Numbered from the stretch's first letter, positions 1-7,998 are shown. The stretch: DNA of 35,529 bases from Candidatus Woesearchaeota archaeon (GCA_016185805.1 JACPMW010000005.1:1-35529), one strand, 5' to 3'. The notes: a model not told the origin generated them from the letters alone. Translations and numbers: made by a program.

Positions 1-493
1 GCATAAAATAAAACAGGTAATAATAGCCTCTCCTGCCTTCTGGAAAGAAGACCTGATGAAAGAGCTTGATGACAATGAGTTAAGGCAGAAAATAATTCTT
101 GCCACTTGCTCTTCTGCAACTAAAAATGGCATTGAAGAGGTTATCAAAAGGCCGGAAGTAAGGGAAGCTGTAAAGCAGGAAAGGGCTGCAAAAGAGATGA
201 ATAAAGTGGAAGAGCTTTTTGTTGAAATTGCAAAGAGCAATCTTGCTGCATATGGGTTGAATGAGACGAAAAAAGCTGCTGAAATCGGCGCTGTAAAGGA
301 ATTGTTGATAACAGACTCCTTCATACAAAAATCAAGGAGTGAAAATTTTTATAATGAAGTTGACAAGGTCATGAAAACTGTTGACAGGGCAAAAGGCGAA
401 ATTGAAATAATAAGCAGCGAGCATGAAGGCGGCAAAAAACTTGACGGACTGGGGGGGATTGCTGCAATTCTGAGGTTCAAGATGAGTTACTGA
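1..493 (+). CDS. pelA: mRNA surveillance protein Pelota (Dom34 homologue), 3' part only
   Basis: The frame is open from base 2, so the window opens inside the gene; the ATG at 56 in the ORF track is an internal methionine. The visible part starts with IASPAFWKEDLM, matching the beginning of the C-terminal eRF1-like domain 3 of Pelota. It continues through a conserved stretch resembling LITDSF and ends with an HEGGKKLDGLGGIAAILRF block, typical of the family C terminus. Pelota resembles aRF1 and, with an EF1A-like GTPase partner, rescues ribosomes stalled on mRNA in the cytoplasm. The catalytic GGQ of aRF1 is absent from the family, but the domain that would show this lies outside the window. 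The next gene starts 185 bp downstream, so this is probably the end of a transcription unit. Confidence 0.9.
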   Translation, partial: HKIKQVIIASPAFWKEDLMKELDDNELRQKIILATCSSATKNGIEEVIKRPEVREAVKQERAAKEMNKVEELFVEIAKSNLAAYGLNETKKAAEIGAVKELLITDSFIQKSRSENFYNEVDKVMKTVDRAKGEIEIISSEHEGGKKLDGLGGIAAILRFKMSY

Positions 494-510
494 AACAATA
501 TAACTTTTTA

Positions 511-620
511 ATTAAATCAATCAACTTGAGACCCATGCACTGCATAGTATAATGGGTGCCCCTCACCCAATGGGTTACCTCAATCACAATTACTTTCAGA
601 GGTCATTAAAGATTGATTGA
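511..620 (+). other. Nested inverted repeats; possible structured RNA or MITE-like element
   Basis: Several perfect complementary segments nest inside 110 bp. TCAATCAA (about 519-525) can pair with TTGATTGA (about 612-620), TTGAG (526-530) with CTCAA (579-583), and ACCCAT (531-536) with ATGGGT (570-575). Inside these are ATGC-ACT-GCAT and TGGGTG-CCCCT-CACCCA hairpins. Together they could fold as a branched stem with two arms. The element lies before the likely acs TATA box, so it need not be part of the acs leader. It could be a small RNA, a pelA 3' structure or a transposon remnant. No known riboswitch consensus was recognised. Confidence 0.4.
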
Positions 621-639
621 AAAGTGTAAAGATTAGAAA

Positions 640-675
640 TTAATATAAGTACATAAACTATAGTAAAAAAAGAGG
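640..675 (+). promoter_or_regulatory. Probable acs promoter (TATA box) and ribosome binding site
   Basis: TTAATATAAG at 640-649 lies 30-39 bp before the acs ATG and fits an archaeal TATA box. It would place transcription start only about 10 nt before the gene. A short Shine-Dalgarno-like AGAGG lies at 671-675, unusually close (3 nt) to the ATG. Confidence 0.45.
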
Positions 676-678
676 CTT

Positions 679-2625
679 ATGACATACATCGACTCCATCC
701 TGAAGGAAAAAAGAATTTTCTATCCTAGCCATGAGTTCAGCAGGAAATCCCATATAAAAAATATGGCTGAATATTCAAGGCTCTACAAGAAATCTATTGA
801 ATCTCCTGAAAAATTTTGGGCAAAAAAGGCTGAAGAGCTTGACTGGTTCAAAAAATGGGACATTGTCTTGAGAGACGACATGGGATTTTTCAAGTGGTTT
901 GAAGGCGGCTATCTGAATGTGAGCTATAATTGCCTTGACAGGATTGTAAAGTCAGGCAAAAAAGACAAAATTGCATTGATTTGGGAGCCTGAAACAGGAG
1001 AAAGCAGGAAATTTACTTATGGGCAATTGCTGAAAGAAGTTTGCAGGTTTGCAAATGTGCTCAAGAAATTTGGTGTAAAGAGAGGGCATATTGTTGAGAT
1101 TTACTTGCCAATGATCCCTGAATTGATGATTGCAATGCTGGCCTGCGCAAGAATTGGCGCAATCCATTCTATTGTGTTTGCTGGATTTAGCTCTGACGCA
1201 TTAAAGGACAGAGTTCAAGACTCAAAAGCAGAGTTATTGATAACCGCCGATGGAAGCTTCAGGAATGGAAAAATTTTCCCGTTGAAAGAGAATGCAGACG
1301 CTGCGCTGAAAGAGTGCTCCACAGTCAAGAACGTGATTGTTGTAAAAAGAACTGGCAATAAAATCAATGTGATTAATGGAAGAGATAATTGGTGGCATGA
1401 ACTGGCAAATGAAAAAGGCATAGGGGATTTTTGCGAGCCTGAAAGCATGCACTCTGAAGACTCATTGTTTATACTTTACACTTCTGGAACAACTGGCAAG
1501 CCAAAAGGAATTCTGCACACGCAAGCTGGTTATTTGCTTTTTTGTTATCTCACTTTTAAATGGATTTTTGACATTAAAGACAATGACATTCATTTCTGCA
1601 CAGCAGACATTGGATGGATAACAGGCCATTCATACATAGTGTATGGACCTTTATCCAACGGAGCGACTTCTGTAATGTATGAAGGCTCCCCAAACTACCC
1701 AAGCCCAGACAGGTTCTGGAGAATCATTGAGAAGCACAAGGCAACAATATTTTACACTGCACCTACTGCAATCAGGGCTTTGGCAAAAGAGGGAAATGAA
1801 TGGCCAGAAAAATGCAATCTGGACAGCTTGAGATTGCTTGGAACTGTTGGCGAGCCGATAAATCCGGAAGCCTGGATGTGGTATTATAAAATGATTGGAA
1901 AGGAAAGATGCCCCATTGTTGACACATGGTGGCAAACCGAAACAGGAGGCATTTTGATAAGCCCGTTGCCCGGAGCAACCCCATTAAAGCCAGGCTCTGC
2001 CACAAGGCCGTTTTTTGGTATTATAGCGGATGTTTTAAGGGAAGATGGAAGCAAGGCTGATGTAAATGAAGGCGGCTATCTTGTAATAAAAAATCCATGG
2101 CCGGGCATGCTGCGGACAATATGGAATGATCCTCAAAGGTACAAAAGCTCTTATTTTGAGAGATATGGGGTTTATTTGACAGGAGACAGCGCAAGAATTG
2201 ATGAAGACGGCTATTTCTGGATCATGGGGAGGATTGATGACGTGATAAAAGTAGCCGGCCATAGAATTGGAAGCGCAGAGGTCGAAAGCTCTCTGGTAAG
2301 CCACGATGCTGTTGCGGAAGCTGCTGTTGTCCCGTATCCCCATGAAGTCAAAGGCCAAGCAATCTATGCTTTTGTTGTCCTGAATAAGGGTGTTAAGAAA
2401 AGCGAGCAGCTGAAAGAAGAATTAATAAAGCATGTTTCAGAGCATATGAGCCCGATTGCAAAGCCCGACAAGATTCAATTTGCTGATGACCTGCCAAAGA
2501 CAAGGAGCGGCAAGATAATGAGAAGGATTCTGAAAGCTATTGCAGAAAGAAGCAACGATTATGGCAATATAACGACTTTGGCTGATCCAAATGTTGTTAA
2601 TGTCCTTGCAAGCAACAGGGTTTAG
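679..2625 (+). CDS. acs: Acetyl-CoA synthetase, AMP-forming
   Basis: This 648-residue protein has the normal length of bacterial and archaeal Acs. It activates acetate with ATP to acetyl-AMP and then forms acetyl-CoA in the cytoplasm. The ANL-superfamily motifs are intact: [11 protein letters not shown] near residue 264 (phosphate-binding loop), WWQTETGG near 416, [16 protein letters not shown] near 498 and [15 protein letters not shown] at the hinge. RSGKIMRR near 610 holds the catalytic lysine that Sir2/Pat-type enzymes acetylate in other organisms. The full-length alignment pattern and the residues W-Q-T-E-T-G support acetate over longer acids, though a propionyl-CoA synthetase cannot be excluded. 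The gene stands alone between Pelota and a TrmB-type regulator that could control it. Confidence 0.95.
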   Translation: MTYIDSILKEKRIFYPSHEFSRKSHIKNMAEYSRLYKKSIESPEKFWAKKAEELDWFKKWDIVLRDDMGFFKWFEGGYLNVSYNCLDRIVKSGKKDKIALIWEPETGESRKFTYGQLLKEVCRFANVLKKFGVKRGHIVEIYLPMIPELMIAMLACARIGAIHSIVFAGFSSDALKDRVQDSKAELLITADGSFRNGKIFPLKENADAALKECSTVKNVIVVKRTGNKINVINGRDNWWHELANEKGIGDFCEPESMHSEDSLFILYTSGTTGKPKGILHTQAGYLLFCYLTFKWIFDIKDNDIHFCTADIGWITGHSYIVYGPLSNGATSVMYEGSPNYPSPDRFWRIIEKHKATIFYTAPTAIRALAKEGNEWPEKCNLDSLRLLGTVGEPINPEAWMWYYKMIGKERCPIVDTWWQTETGGILISPLPGATPLKPGSATRPFFGIIADVLREDGSKADVNEGGYLVIKNPWPGMLRTIWNDPQRYKSSYFERYGVYLTGDSARIDEDGYFWIMGRIDDVIKVAGHRIGSAEVESSLVSHDAVAEAAVVPYPHEVKGQAIYAFVVLNKGVKKSEQLKEELIKHVSEHMSPIAKPDKIQFADDLPKTRSGKIMRRILKAIAERSNDYGNITTLADPNVVNVLASNRV

Positions 2626-2638
2626 CTATACTTTTCCA

Positions 2639-2800
2639 AAACCTTTAAATAGTAGTTGTGTATATACTGTAATAACTAGATAGTCATAATAATCAGTTGT
2701 TATTTTATAATGAAATTATCACTAACTGGTTAAAAATAACAACATTTTAATATTAGCGTTTTTTCATCCCCTTTCAATAATAAAAGGGGGGTGTGGTTGA
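2639..2800 (+). promoter_or_regulatory. Promoter and hairpin-rich leader of the TrmB-like gene
   Basis: An excellent BRE/TATA (AAACCTTTAAATAG, about 2639-2652) lies 150 bp before the gene, and a weaker TATA-like TTTTAATATTA lies at about 2745-2755. Between them a perfect 11-bp inverted repeat, GTTGTTATTTT at 2696-2706 and AAAATAACAAC at 2733-2743, encloses a smaller ATAAT-GAA-ATTAT repeat. Nearer the gene, CCCCTTT (2768-2774) can pair with AAAGGGG (2783-2789). This overlaps the purine-rich ribosome binding site GGGGGGTG (2786-2793). The inverted repeat could be an operator for autoregulation and the second hairpin could limit translation. Confidence 0.5.
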
Positions 2801-3619
2801 ATGATAGTTAAAGAAGAATTTTTGAGCAAACTTAGAAGGTTCTTTTCATTGAACCTCTATGAAGTGAAGATTTGGACAGCCTTGCTTAGCCGGGGAGTTT
2901 CCACAGCAGGCGAGCTTTCTGACATTGCGAATGTGCCGAGGAGCAGGAGCTACGACGTTCTTGAGTCACTTGAAAAGAAGGGATTTGTTATCATGAAGCT
3001 TGGCAAGCCAATAAAGTATATTGCTGTTCCTCCGAAGGAAGTTGTTGAACGAGTCAAGAAAAATGTGGAGCAAGGCGCAAAGGAAGAGATAAAGAAATTA
3101 ACAGACTTGAAGAATACTGAAGTGATTGATGAGTTGAGCACTTTGCACACGCAAGGCGTTGAGCTTGTCGAGCCTGCTGATTTATCGGGCTCATTGAGGG
3201 GGCGCCATAACTTATACAATCATCTTGAATTGACCATAAGGAATGCAGAAGAAAGCGTCACTTTGATGACAACTGCACAAGGCTTTTTGAGAAAGGTTGA
3301 GGGGTTCAGGCCTACATTTGAAAAATTGAAGAAAAGGGGTGTCAAGATAAGAATTGCAGCCCCTATCACAAAAGATTCCATGCCGGCATTGAAAGAGCTT
3401 CAGGGTCTTGCCGAGGTCAGGCACACAGACAACAAGGCAAGGTTTTGCATTGTAGACGGCAAGGAAATAGTGTTCATGGTGCTGGATGACAATGAAGTCC
3501 ATCCAACCTATGATGTGGGCATCTGGGTCAATACTCCATTTTTTGCAAGCGCACTTGAGAATTTGTTTGAGCTTGCATGGAAGAGCATGAAGCCGGCAGC
3601 AGAGGCTGTCAAGAGATAA
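2801..3619 (+). CDS. TrmB-family transcriptional regulator with PLD-like effector domain
   Basis: The 272-residue protein has an N-terminal winged helix of TrmB type (residues about 10-85), with NLYEVKIWTALLSRGVSTAGELSDIA followed by a recognition-helix region RSRSYDVLESLEKKGFV. A basic linker with heptad character covers about 85-115. The C-terminal half (about 140-260) resembles the phospholipase D-like TrmB effector domain, with GRHNLYNHLELTIRNAEESV and a C-terminal FCIVDGKEIVFMVLDD. The HxK catalytic motif of active PLD enzymes is not seen, which suggests ligand binding rather than catalysis. In other archaea TrmB proteins sense sugars and control sugar uptake or central metabolism. The ligand here is unknown. 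It may control its own leader, acs upstream, or the transketolase region downstream. Confidence 0.85.
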   Translation: MIVKEEFLSKLRRFFSLNLYEVKIWTALLSRGVSTAGELSDIANVPRSRSYDVLESLEKKGFVIMKLGKPIKYIAVPPKEVVERVKKNVEQGAKEEIKKLTDLKNTEVIDELSTLHTQGVELVEPADLSGSLRGRHNLYNHLELTIRNAEESVTLMTTAQGFLRKVEGFRPTFEKLKKRGVKIRIAAPITKDSMPALKELQGLAEVRHTDNKARFCIVDGKEIVFMVLDDNEVHPTYDVGIWVNTPFFASALENLFELAWKSMKPAAEAVKR

Positions 3620-3660
3620 TCCAATTATTTGTTTTTTATTATTTTTGATTTTTCAATAAA
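3620..3660 (+). terminator. T-rich archaeal terminator after the TrmB gene
   Basis: The plus strand between the two genes is strongly T-rich (TTTTTTATTATTTTTGATTTTT), which is the usual form of archaeal intrinsic termination. No hairpin is required or seen. Confidence 0.45.
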
Positions 3661-4275
3661 ATGAGTCACTATTCAGCCGATATAAAACAAGCTGAAGTTT
3701 CTGTTGTAAATTATTTTCAAAGAGCCGAAGGCAATATCGACAAAAGAAGAACTAACGAATTCTTAAATGCTTTTCAAAAAGCTTACAACCAGTGCCTGAT
3801 GTATGTCGACCATTATGATGTATCGGGACTACGCAATGTGTTGTTGCCAGAAGTCAGGGGTGAGTTTACAAGGTTGCGAGAAGAGATAAAAATAATAAAA
3901 CGACAAGAAGAGCTAAGAGAAAGAATAAGAAAAAGAATTGAGCAAAGAGAACACGCTGCGATAGAAAGCGCATATCAAAAATATGTGCATCCAAGTTTGC
4001 CGGAAAGCCTGGGGAGGGCATTCGGGAGCTTGATTTCTACTTTTAATATAGAGATACCATTGGAAGTGTTTCTTGGCCCTGAATTTCAAAACGCCGTAAT
4101 TTCAGATTTTGAGTTTACAAGAGAAGCGGCAGCAGAATTTTTGCCAAATTTGCAGACTGCTGTTCAGAGAAGAATGAAAGAGCCAGAAACCCAGATGGAG
4201 ATGGAGAAATGGCAAAAAGACGTCAGGCTTAGATTAGATATGTTTATGGTCAAAATTTATAGAATTCTGGGGTAA
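3661..4275 (+). CDS. Hypothetical protein with charged coiled-coil segment
   Basis: I do not recognise this 204-residue protein. It is helical and strongly charged. A central segment (about residues 65-100) is a run of alternating Glu, Arg, Lys and Ile, with RQEELRERIRKRIEQREH, consistent with a coiled coil. No transmembrane helix, signal peptide or cysteine cluster is visible. The C-terminal third is again amphipathic and rich in Glu, Met and Arg. No Shine-Dalgarno sequence precedes the ATG, and the T-rich stretch before it suggests a leaderless or poorly expressed transcript. Codon use resembles its neighbours except for more AGA/CGA. It may be lineage-specific. Confidence 0.6.
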   Translation: MSHYSADIKQAEVSVVNYFQRAEGNIDKRRTNEFLNAFQKAYNQCLMYVDHYDVSGLRNVLLPEVRGEFTRLREEIKIIKRQEELRERIRKRIEQREHAAIESAYQKYVHPSLPESLGRAFGSLISTFNIEIPLEVFLGPEFQNAVISDFEFTREAAAEFLPNLQTAVQRRMKEPETQMEMEKWQKDVRLRLDMFMVKIYRILG

Positions 4276-4305
4276 TTCCTATTTTATCTATTTTTTAATG
4301 CAAAA

Positions 4306-4314
4306 GTATAAAAG
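4306..4314 (+). promoter_or_regulatory. TATA box of the chorismate mutase-transketolase unit
   Basis: AAAAGTATAAAAGAG is a near-consensus archaeal TATA element centred about 27 nt before the ATG at 4337. That spacing predicts a leaderless transcript, consistent with no Shine-Dalgarno sequence there. Confidence 0.55.
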
Positions 4315-4336
4315 AGTATATTGATTCTGTTATGCC

Positions 4337-4588
4337 ATGGGCGAGCTTGACCATTACAGGAAAAGGATTGATGGCATAGATAAGAAGATTGCCAAGCTTT
4401 TAAACTCAAGGTTCTTGATTGCTGGAAAAATCTCAAGCTTCAAGAAAAGCAGCAAAATCATGGTTACGGACAAAAAAAGGGAATTGAAAGTGCTAAGCAA
4501 CATAAAGAAATACTCAAAAAGCCACCAAAAATTCTTGACAGTCATTTTCAAAAAAATCATAGCCTGCTCAAAAAAGCTGCAGAGATGA
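4337..4588 (+). CDS. aroQ: Chorismate mutase, AroQ class
   Basis: This 83-residue all-helical protein matches a monofunctional AroQ chorismate mutase, which converts chorismate to prephenate for Phe and Tyr synthesis. The family pattern is visible: LDHYRKRIDGIDKKIAKLLNSRF at the start gives the active-site arginine and the paired helix, R-x-x-L/I-A-G-K-I-S-x-F-K follows, and a later D-K-x-R-E-x-x-V/L block carries the second-helix catalytic residues. It is slightly short compared with the typical 85-95 residues. It sits 5.5 kb upstream of the main aro operon and one base ahead of transketolase. The prephenate-using enzymes tyrA and pheA in the main operon would depend on it. Confidence 0.85.
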   Translation: MGELDHYRKRIDGIDKKIAKLLNSRFLIAGKISSFKKSSKIMVTDKKRELKVLSNIKKYSKSHQKFLTVIFKKIIACSKKLQR

Positions 4589-4589
4589 T

Positions 4590-5435
4590 ATGGCAACTCA
4601 AAAGTTAATTCTTGGGTTAAAGCAAAAGGCCAAGGGCTTGAGGAAGGATATACTTAGTGTGATTTACAATGCCCAGTCAGGCCATCCGGGAGGCTCCTTA
4701 AGCGCGATTGATGTGCTGGTTGGCTTGTATTACTATAAGCTGAAAATTGATCCGAAAAATCCTTTATGGAATGATAGGGACAGGTTTATTTTAAGCAAAG
4801 GCCACTGCAGCCCTGCAATATATGTAGTTTTGGCTGACAAAGGTTATTTCCAAAAATCTGAATTGGATGGCTACAGAAAAATTGGCAGAATGCTGCAGGG
4901 CCATCCTGAATTAAACACGCCAGGAATTGATTTTGCCGGTGGCGCTTTAGGTCAGGGAATCTGCTTTGCTTTGGGCATTGCATTTGCCTGCAGGCTTGAC
5001 AAGAAAAACTGCAATGTGTATGCAATGATTGGCGATGGTGAATCACAAGAAGGTGCTGTGTGGGAAGCTTCAATGGCTGCCGCCTTTCACAAGATTGACA
5101 ATCTTGTCGTGATATTGGACAAAAACCAGGTGCAGCAAACGGGTAAAGTAAAGGACGTCATGGACATAGGGAATGCTGCCATGAAATGGAAGGCATTTGG
5201 GTGGAATGTCATTGAAATAAATGGCCATGATATGTCGCAAATTATCAAAGCTCTTGACAAGGCATCAAAAATGAAGAACAAGAAGCCAACCATAATAATT
5301 TCAAATACTATTAAGGGCAAGGGAGTTTCATTCATGGAGCTGAATCATAAGTTTCATGGAAAGGCTCCGAATGATGAAGAATATAAAAAAGCTATAGATG
5401 AAATTGAGAATATAGATGTTAAAAAGTTTAAGTAA
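4590..5435 (+). CDS. Transketolase, N-terminal (thiamine pyrophosphate-binding) subunit
   Basis: The 281-residue protein is the first half of a split transketolase, a form common in archaea and many bacteria. It binds thiamine diphosphate and moves two-carbon units between sugar phosphates, which makes erythrose-4-phosphate available. Visible motifs are the histidine-bearing SGHPGGSLSAIDVL near residue 29, SKGHCSPAIYVVL near 69, and the TPP motif GDGESQEGAVWEAS near 148, ending in LDKNQVQQTG. The gene starts one base after the chorismate mutase stop codon, so the two are probably co-transcribed. Its partner subunit follows directly. Confidence 0.93.
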   Translation: MATQKLILGLKQKAKGLRKDILSVIYNAQSGHPGGSLSAIDVLVGLYYYKLKIDPKNPLWNDRDRFILSKGHCSPAIYVVLADKGYFQKSELDGYRKIGRMLQGHPELNTPGIDFAGGALGQGICFALGIAFACRLDKKNCNVYAMIGDGESQEGAVWEASMAAAFHKIDNLVVILDKNQVQQTGKVKDVMDIGNAAMKWKAFGWNVIEINGHDMSQIIKALDKASKMKNKKPTIIISNTIKGKGVSFMELNHKFHGKAPNDEEYKKAIDEIENIDVKKFK

Positions 5436-5436
5436 A

Positions 5437-6375
5437 ATGGAACAACAAAAGGCTGCAACAAGAGACGGATATGGGAAGGCTTTGCTAGAATTGGGCAAAA
5501 GAAACCCCAATGTTGTCGCTTTGGACGCTGACTTGAGCGACAGCACAAGGAGCGAGTATTTTTCAAAGCAGTTCCCTGAAAGGTTTTTCTCAATGGGGAT
5601 TGCGGAGCAGAATATGATTGGTGCTGCGGCAGGATTGGCATTTTCCGGCAAGATTCCTTATGCAAGCACTTTTGCAATTTTCAGCGAAAGGGCATACGAA
5701 TTTGTGAGGAATGTTGTTTCAAGGAATAAATTGAATGTCAAGATTGCAGGCTCCCATGCGGGCATATTTACAGGGGAAGATGGAAAGAGTGCCCAGGCAA
5801 TTGAGGATATTGCCGCCTATAGGGCACTGCCGAACATGGTTGTTCTGCAGCCATGCGATGCAGTCGAATGTGAAAAGATGGTATTTGCATTAGCTGATTA
5901 CAAAGGACCAAGTTACATGAGAATGCACCGCAATCCAGTTCCTGCCATTCATGGCCAGGATTATAAATTTGAGATTGGAAAAGGTGAAATTTTAAAATCC
6001 GGAAAAGATGCTGTGATTTTCGCAACAGGTTCCTTGGTTCATGAAAGCTTGAAAGCAGCAGATATTCTTGAAAAGGAGAATGTTAAAGTTTATGTTGTAA
6101 ATATTCACACGATAAAGCCGCTGGATAAAAATCTGGTTATTGAGCTTGCTAAAAAAACCAATTGCGTTGTCACGGCAGAAGATCACAATGTAATTGGAGG
6201 GTTGGGAAGCGCGGTTGCAGAAGTTTTAGGAGAAAATTATCCATGCAAAATGAAGATGATAGGGATGCAAGACAGGTATGGCGAATCAGGCAAGCCAGAT
6301 GAATTATACAAGAAATACGGCCTCGATGCAGAGTCAATTGCAGAAGAAGCCATGAAATTTGTAAGTAAGAGATAA
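5437..6375 (+). CDS. Transketolase, C-terminal (pyrimidine-binding) subunit
   Basis: This 312-residue protein is the second half of transketolase. It supplies the catalytic glutamate of the pyrimidine-binding domain in the MGIAEQNMIGAAAGLA block near residue 57 and the C-terminal transketolase domain with its GGLGSAVAEVL motif near 260. The ORF track begins at 5416, but the ATG at 5437 is preferred. It follows the upstream stop codon by one base and yields the usual MEQQKAATRDGYGKALLEL start without a 7-residue extension. The two subunits should assemble as an alpha2beta2 complex. The transcription unit seems to end here. Confidence 0.93.
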   Translation: MEQQKAATRDGYGKALLELGKRNPNVVALDADLSDSTRSEYFSKQFPERFFSMGIAEQNMIGAAAGLAFSGKIPYASTFAIFSERAYEFVRNVVSRNKLNVKIAGSHAGIFTGEDGKSAQAIEDIAAYRALPNMVVLQPCDAVECEKMVFALADYKGPSYMRMHRNPVPAIHGQDYKFEIGKGEILKSGKDAVIFATGSLVHESLKAADILEKENVKVYVVNIHTIKPLDKNLVIELAKKTNCVVTAEDHNVIGGLGSAVAEVLGENYPCKMKMIGMQDRYGESGKPDELYKKYGLDAESIAEEAMKFVSKR

Positions 6376-6412
6376 AAATAATATTCGTTCAATAAAATAA
6401 ATCACGAGAGCG

Positions 6413-6464
6413 ACTTTTATAAGCAAAGTGATAAAAGTGAACCGCTTTGAATGTTATATTTTAA
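6413..6464 (+). promoter_or_regulatory. Candidate promoter(s) for the transaldolase gene
   Basis: Two TATA-like elements are seen: ACTTTTATAAGC around 6413-6424 and TGTTATATTTTAAG around 6451-6464. The second would put transcription start close to 6485 and give a short leader. The first would give a leader of about 55 nt. Between them a weak imperfect repeat (GCAAAG/CTTTG) is present. The sequence alone does not decide between them. Confidence 0.35.
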
Positions 6465-6501
6465 GAAAAGGTTAAAAACAACAACGTATTAGTTGAATAA
6501 A

Positions 6502-7152
6502 ATGGAGCTATTTTTAGACACGGCAATACTTGATGAAATTAAGCGTGGAGCAGAGACCGGATTGATATCTGGGGCTACCACAAACCCATCATTAGCTGCG
6601 AAGGCTGGAAAAGACTACAATGATGTCTTGAAGGAAATCTGCTCAATAATAAAAGGCCCTGTCAGCGCAGAGACTGTTTCTCCTGATGCAGATGGCATGG
6701 TAAAGGAAGGTGTTGAATTTTCTAAAATAGCCAAGAATATTATCATTAAAGTTCCGATGACAGTTGAAGGCATGAAAGCCTGTCAAAAGTTAACTAAAAA
6801 AAATATTAAAGTCAATGTAACTTTATGCTTTTCCGCAAATCAGGCTTTATTGGCGGCGAAATCAGGAGCTTTTATCGTAAGCCCTTTTGTCGGCCGCTTG
6901 GATGATATTGGGGAAGTCGGCATGGATTTGATAAAAGACATAAGATTAATTTATAACAATTATAAATTCACAACACAAATACTTGTAGCTTCTGTCCGAA
7001 ACCCGATACATGTCCTTGATGCTGCCAAAATCGGCGCAGACATCGCAACAATGCCATATTCTGTGTTTGAGCAATTGTTTAAACATACATTAACGGATGT
7101 CGGGATTAAAAAGTTCTTAGAGGATTGGGAAAAAGTGCCGAAGAAGAGATGA
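6502..7152 (+). CDS. Transaldolase-like fructose-6-phosphate aldolase
   Basis: The protein (216 residues from the ATG at 6502) belongs to the short TalC/FSA group of the transaldolase family. [39 protein letters not shown] with the Schiff-base lysine near residue 83, and the FVGRLDDIG block all match. The ORF-track start at 6493 is a TTG three codons earlier; the ATG gives the family's usual N terminus. The enzyme interconverts fructose-6-phosphate with dihydroxyacetone plus glyceraldehyde-3-phosphate, or acts as a transaldolase. Members of this subfamily are not separable by sequence alone. With transketolase upstream it completes the non-oxidative sugar phosphate interconversions. Confidence 0.9.
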   Translation: MELFLDTAILDEIKRGAETGLISGATTNPSLAAKAGKDYNDVLKEICSIIKGPVSAETVSPDADGMVKEGVEFSKIAKNIIIKVPMTVEGMKACQKLTKKNIKVNVTLCFSANQALLAAKSGAFIVSPFVGRLDDIGEVGMDLIKDIRLIYNNYKFTTQILVASVRNPIHVLDAAKIGADIATMPYSVFEQLFKHTLTDVGIKKFLEDWEKVPKKR

Positions 7153-7219
7153 GTTTTATATTTTATCAGAATTGTGCATATCAAACATATTGTATAATAA
7201 AAAAGGCTATTTTTTCGTT

Positions 7220-7762
7220 TTATCTTTGCATTAGGGGCACATAATTCCCTTTAGATCTCTTTTTTATAATCTCCCGCCTCTTCTCTACTTTATCCAACGT
7301 TTTGCTAATACAATCCAAATAATAAGGAAGTGCAATCATGTAGAATTGCTCGTATGAGTTCACAACAGGCGTCTCAAAAAATAAGCTTTCAATAATTTCA
7401 CCGCAATCAACTTCTTTCTCCATATAATGCGACTCTACTGATGCCTTTGTGTCTTTGTTATGCATGTATCTTTTTATAGGGTCGTGTCCTTTATATTTGA
7501 ACAGGCATGGGTGTATATTTATAAACTTATTTTTAATAAGCATACTTTCAGGCAGGATTTTCCTGCCGTGGCAGCAGATAAACAAGTCAAAATCTTTTAA
7601 GTTATCAAACGATGTTTCTTCCAAGTCAAAAATTTTTATTGCGTTTTTAATAATGTTGTCTTCAGGAATTACTGAAATCTTTTTTTCTTTTGCAAGTAAA
7701 TACAGCAATGCAATTAGTCCTACTTGAGTTCTCCCATAAAATACTATTTTGCTTATCGCCAT
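7220..7762 (-). CDS. Formyltransferase-domain protein
   Basis: The 180-residue protein has the glycinamide/methionyl-tRNA formyltransferase fold. FINIHPCLFKYKGHDP near residues 80-94 carries the catalytic Asn82 and His84, and the later VDCGEII carries Asp119, giving the Asn-His-Asp set that transfers formyl from 10-formyltetrahydrofolate. It lacks the C-terminal anticodon-arm-binding domain of methionyl-tRNA formyltransferase and is shorter than purine-pathway PurN. A sugar-nucleotide amine N-formyltransferase or a similar small-molecule enzyme is therefore more likely. Its ATG overlaps the stop of the upstream zinc-ribbon microprotein by 10 bases, so the two are translationally coupled. It is convergent with the transaldolase gene. 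Confidence 0.75.
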   Translation of the reverse strand: MAISKIVFYGRTQVGLIALLYLLAKEKKISVIPEDNIIKNAIKIFDLEETSFDNLKDFDLFICCHGRKILPESMLIKNKFINIHPCLFKYKGHDPIKRYMHNKDTKASVESHYMEKEVDCGEIIESLFFETPVVNSYEQFYMIALPYYLDCISKTLDKVEKRREIIKKRSKGNYVPLMQR

Positions 7763-7929
7763 GTTTCTTTATAGCCGCAGTCTGGGCAAGGCTTGTCTAA
7801 ATCTTTCATATTCTCGCATTTGCACAGCAATGGCAACAATGGTCTTAAAAACTTAAATTTCCACAATATCCTAAACGATGTTTTTTGTTTAATCATTGTA
7901 TTGTGGGCATTACGCAATTTGAGTTTCAT
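7753..7929 (-). CDS. 58-residue zinc-ribbon-like microprotein (not in ORF track)
   Basis: I translated this frame by hand; it is below the ORF-track cutoff. It begins MKLKLRNAHNTMIKQK, continues with a hydrophobic and basic middle (LWKFKFLRPLLPLL), and ends with CKCENMKDLDKPCPDCGYKETWR. The four cysteines, C-x-C and C-x2-C separated by nine residues, make a small zinc ribbon or knuckle likely. A stop codon lies six codons upstream in the same frame, and a purine-rich AGAGAAGAAGAG precedes the ATG. The last codons overlap the formyltransferase start, which argues for a real gene in that operon. The function is unknown; it may be a subunit or nucleic acid or lipid-carrier binder for the formyltransferase. 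Confidence 0.6.
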   Translation of the reverse strand: MKLKLRNAHNTMIKQKTSFRILWKFKFLRPLLPLLCKCENMKDLDKPCPDCGYKETWR

Positions 7930-7969
7930 GCGCTCTTCTTCTCTTTAAGGCAGTTTTTTGTCAAATCTA

Positions 7970-7995
7970 ATATCACACTAATATTAGTTTGATAT
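7970..7995. promoter_or_regulatory. 26-bp near-palindrome, probable operator between divergent genes
   Basis: The 26 bp reads ATATCA-C-ACTAATATTAGT-T-TGATAT, so it is a perfect palindrome except for one mismatched pair; the core CTAATATTAG is perfect. It lies between the minus-strand microprotein/formyltransferase pair and the plus-strand winged-helix gene. It is only about 5 bp upstream of the plus-strand TATA element and close to the expected minus-strand start site. The size and symmetry fit the binding site of a dimeric winged-helix regulator, most simply the protein encoded next to it. Confidence 0.6.
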
Positions 7996-7998
7996 ATT

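Noticed and set aside
511-620. Reading the element as a tRNA or a known riboswitch
   Set aside because: No T-loop, CCA-adjacent acceptor or anticodon arm is formed, and no riboswitch consensus was recognised.
5416-5436. Upstream start of the transketolase C subunit in the ORF track
   Set aside because: It overlaps the previous gene and adds MLKSLSK; the ATG at 5437 gives the usual start.
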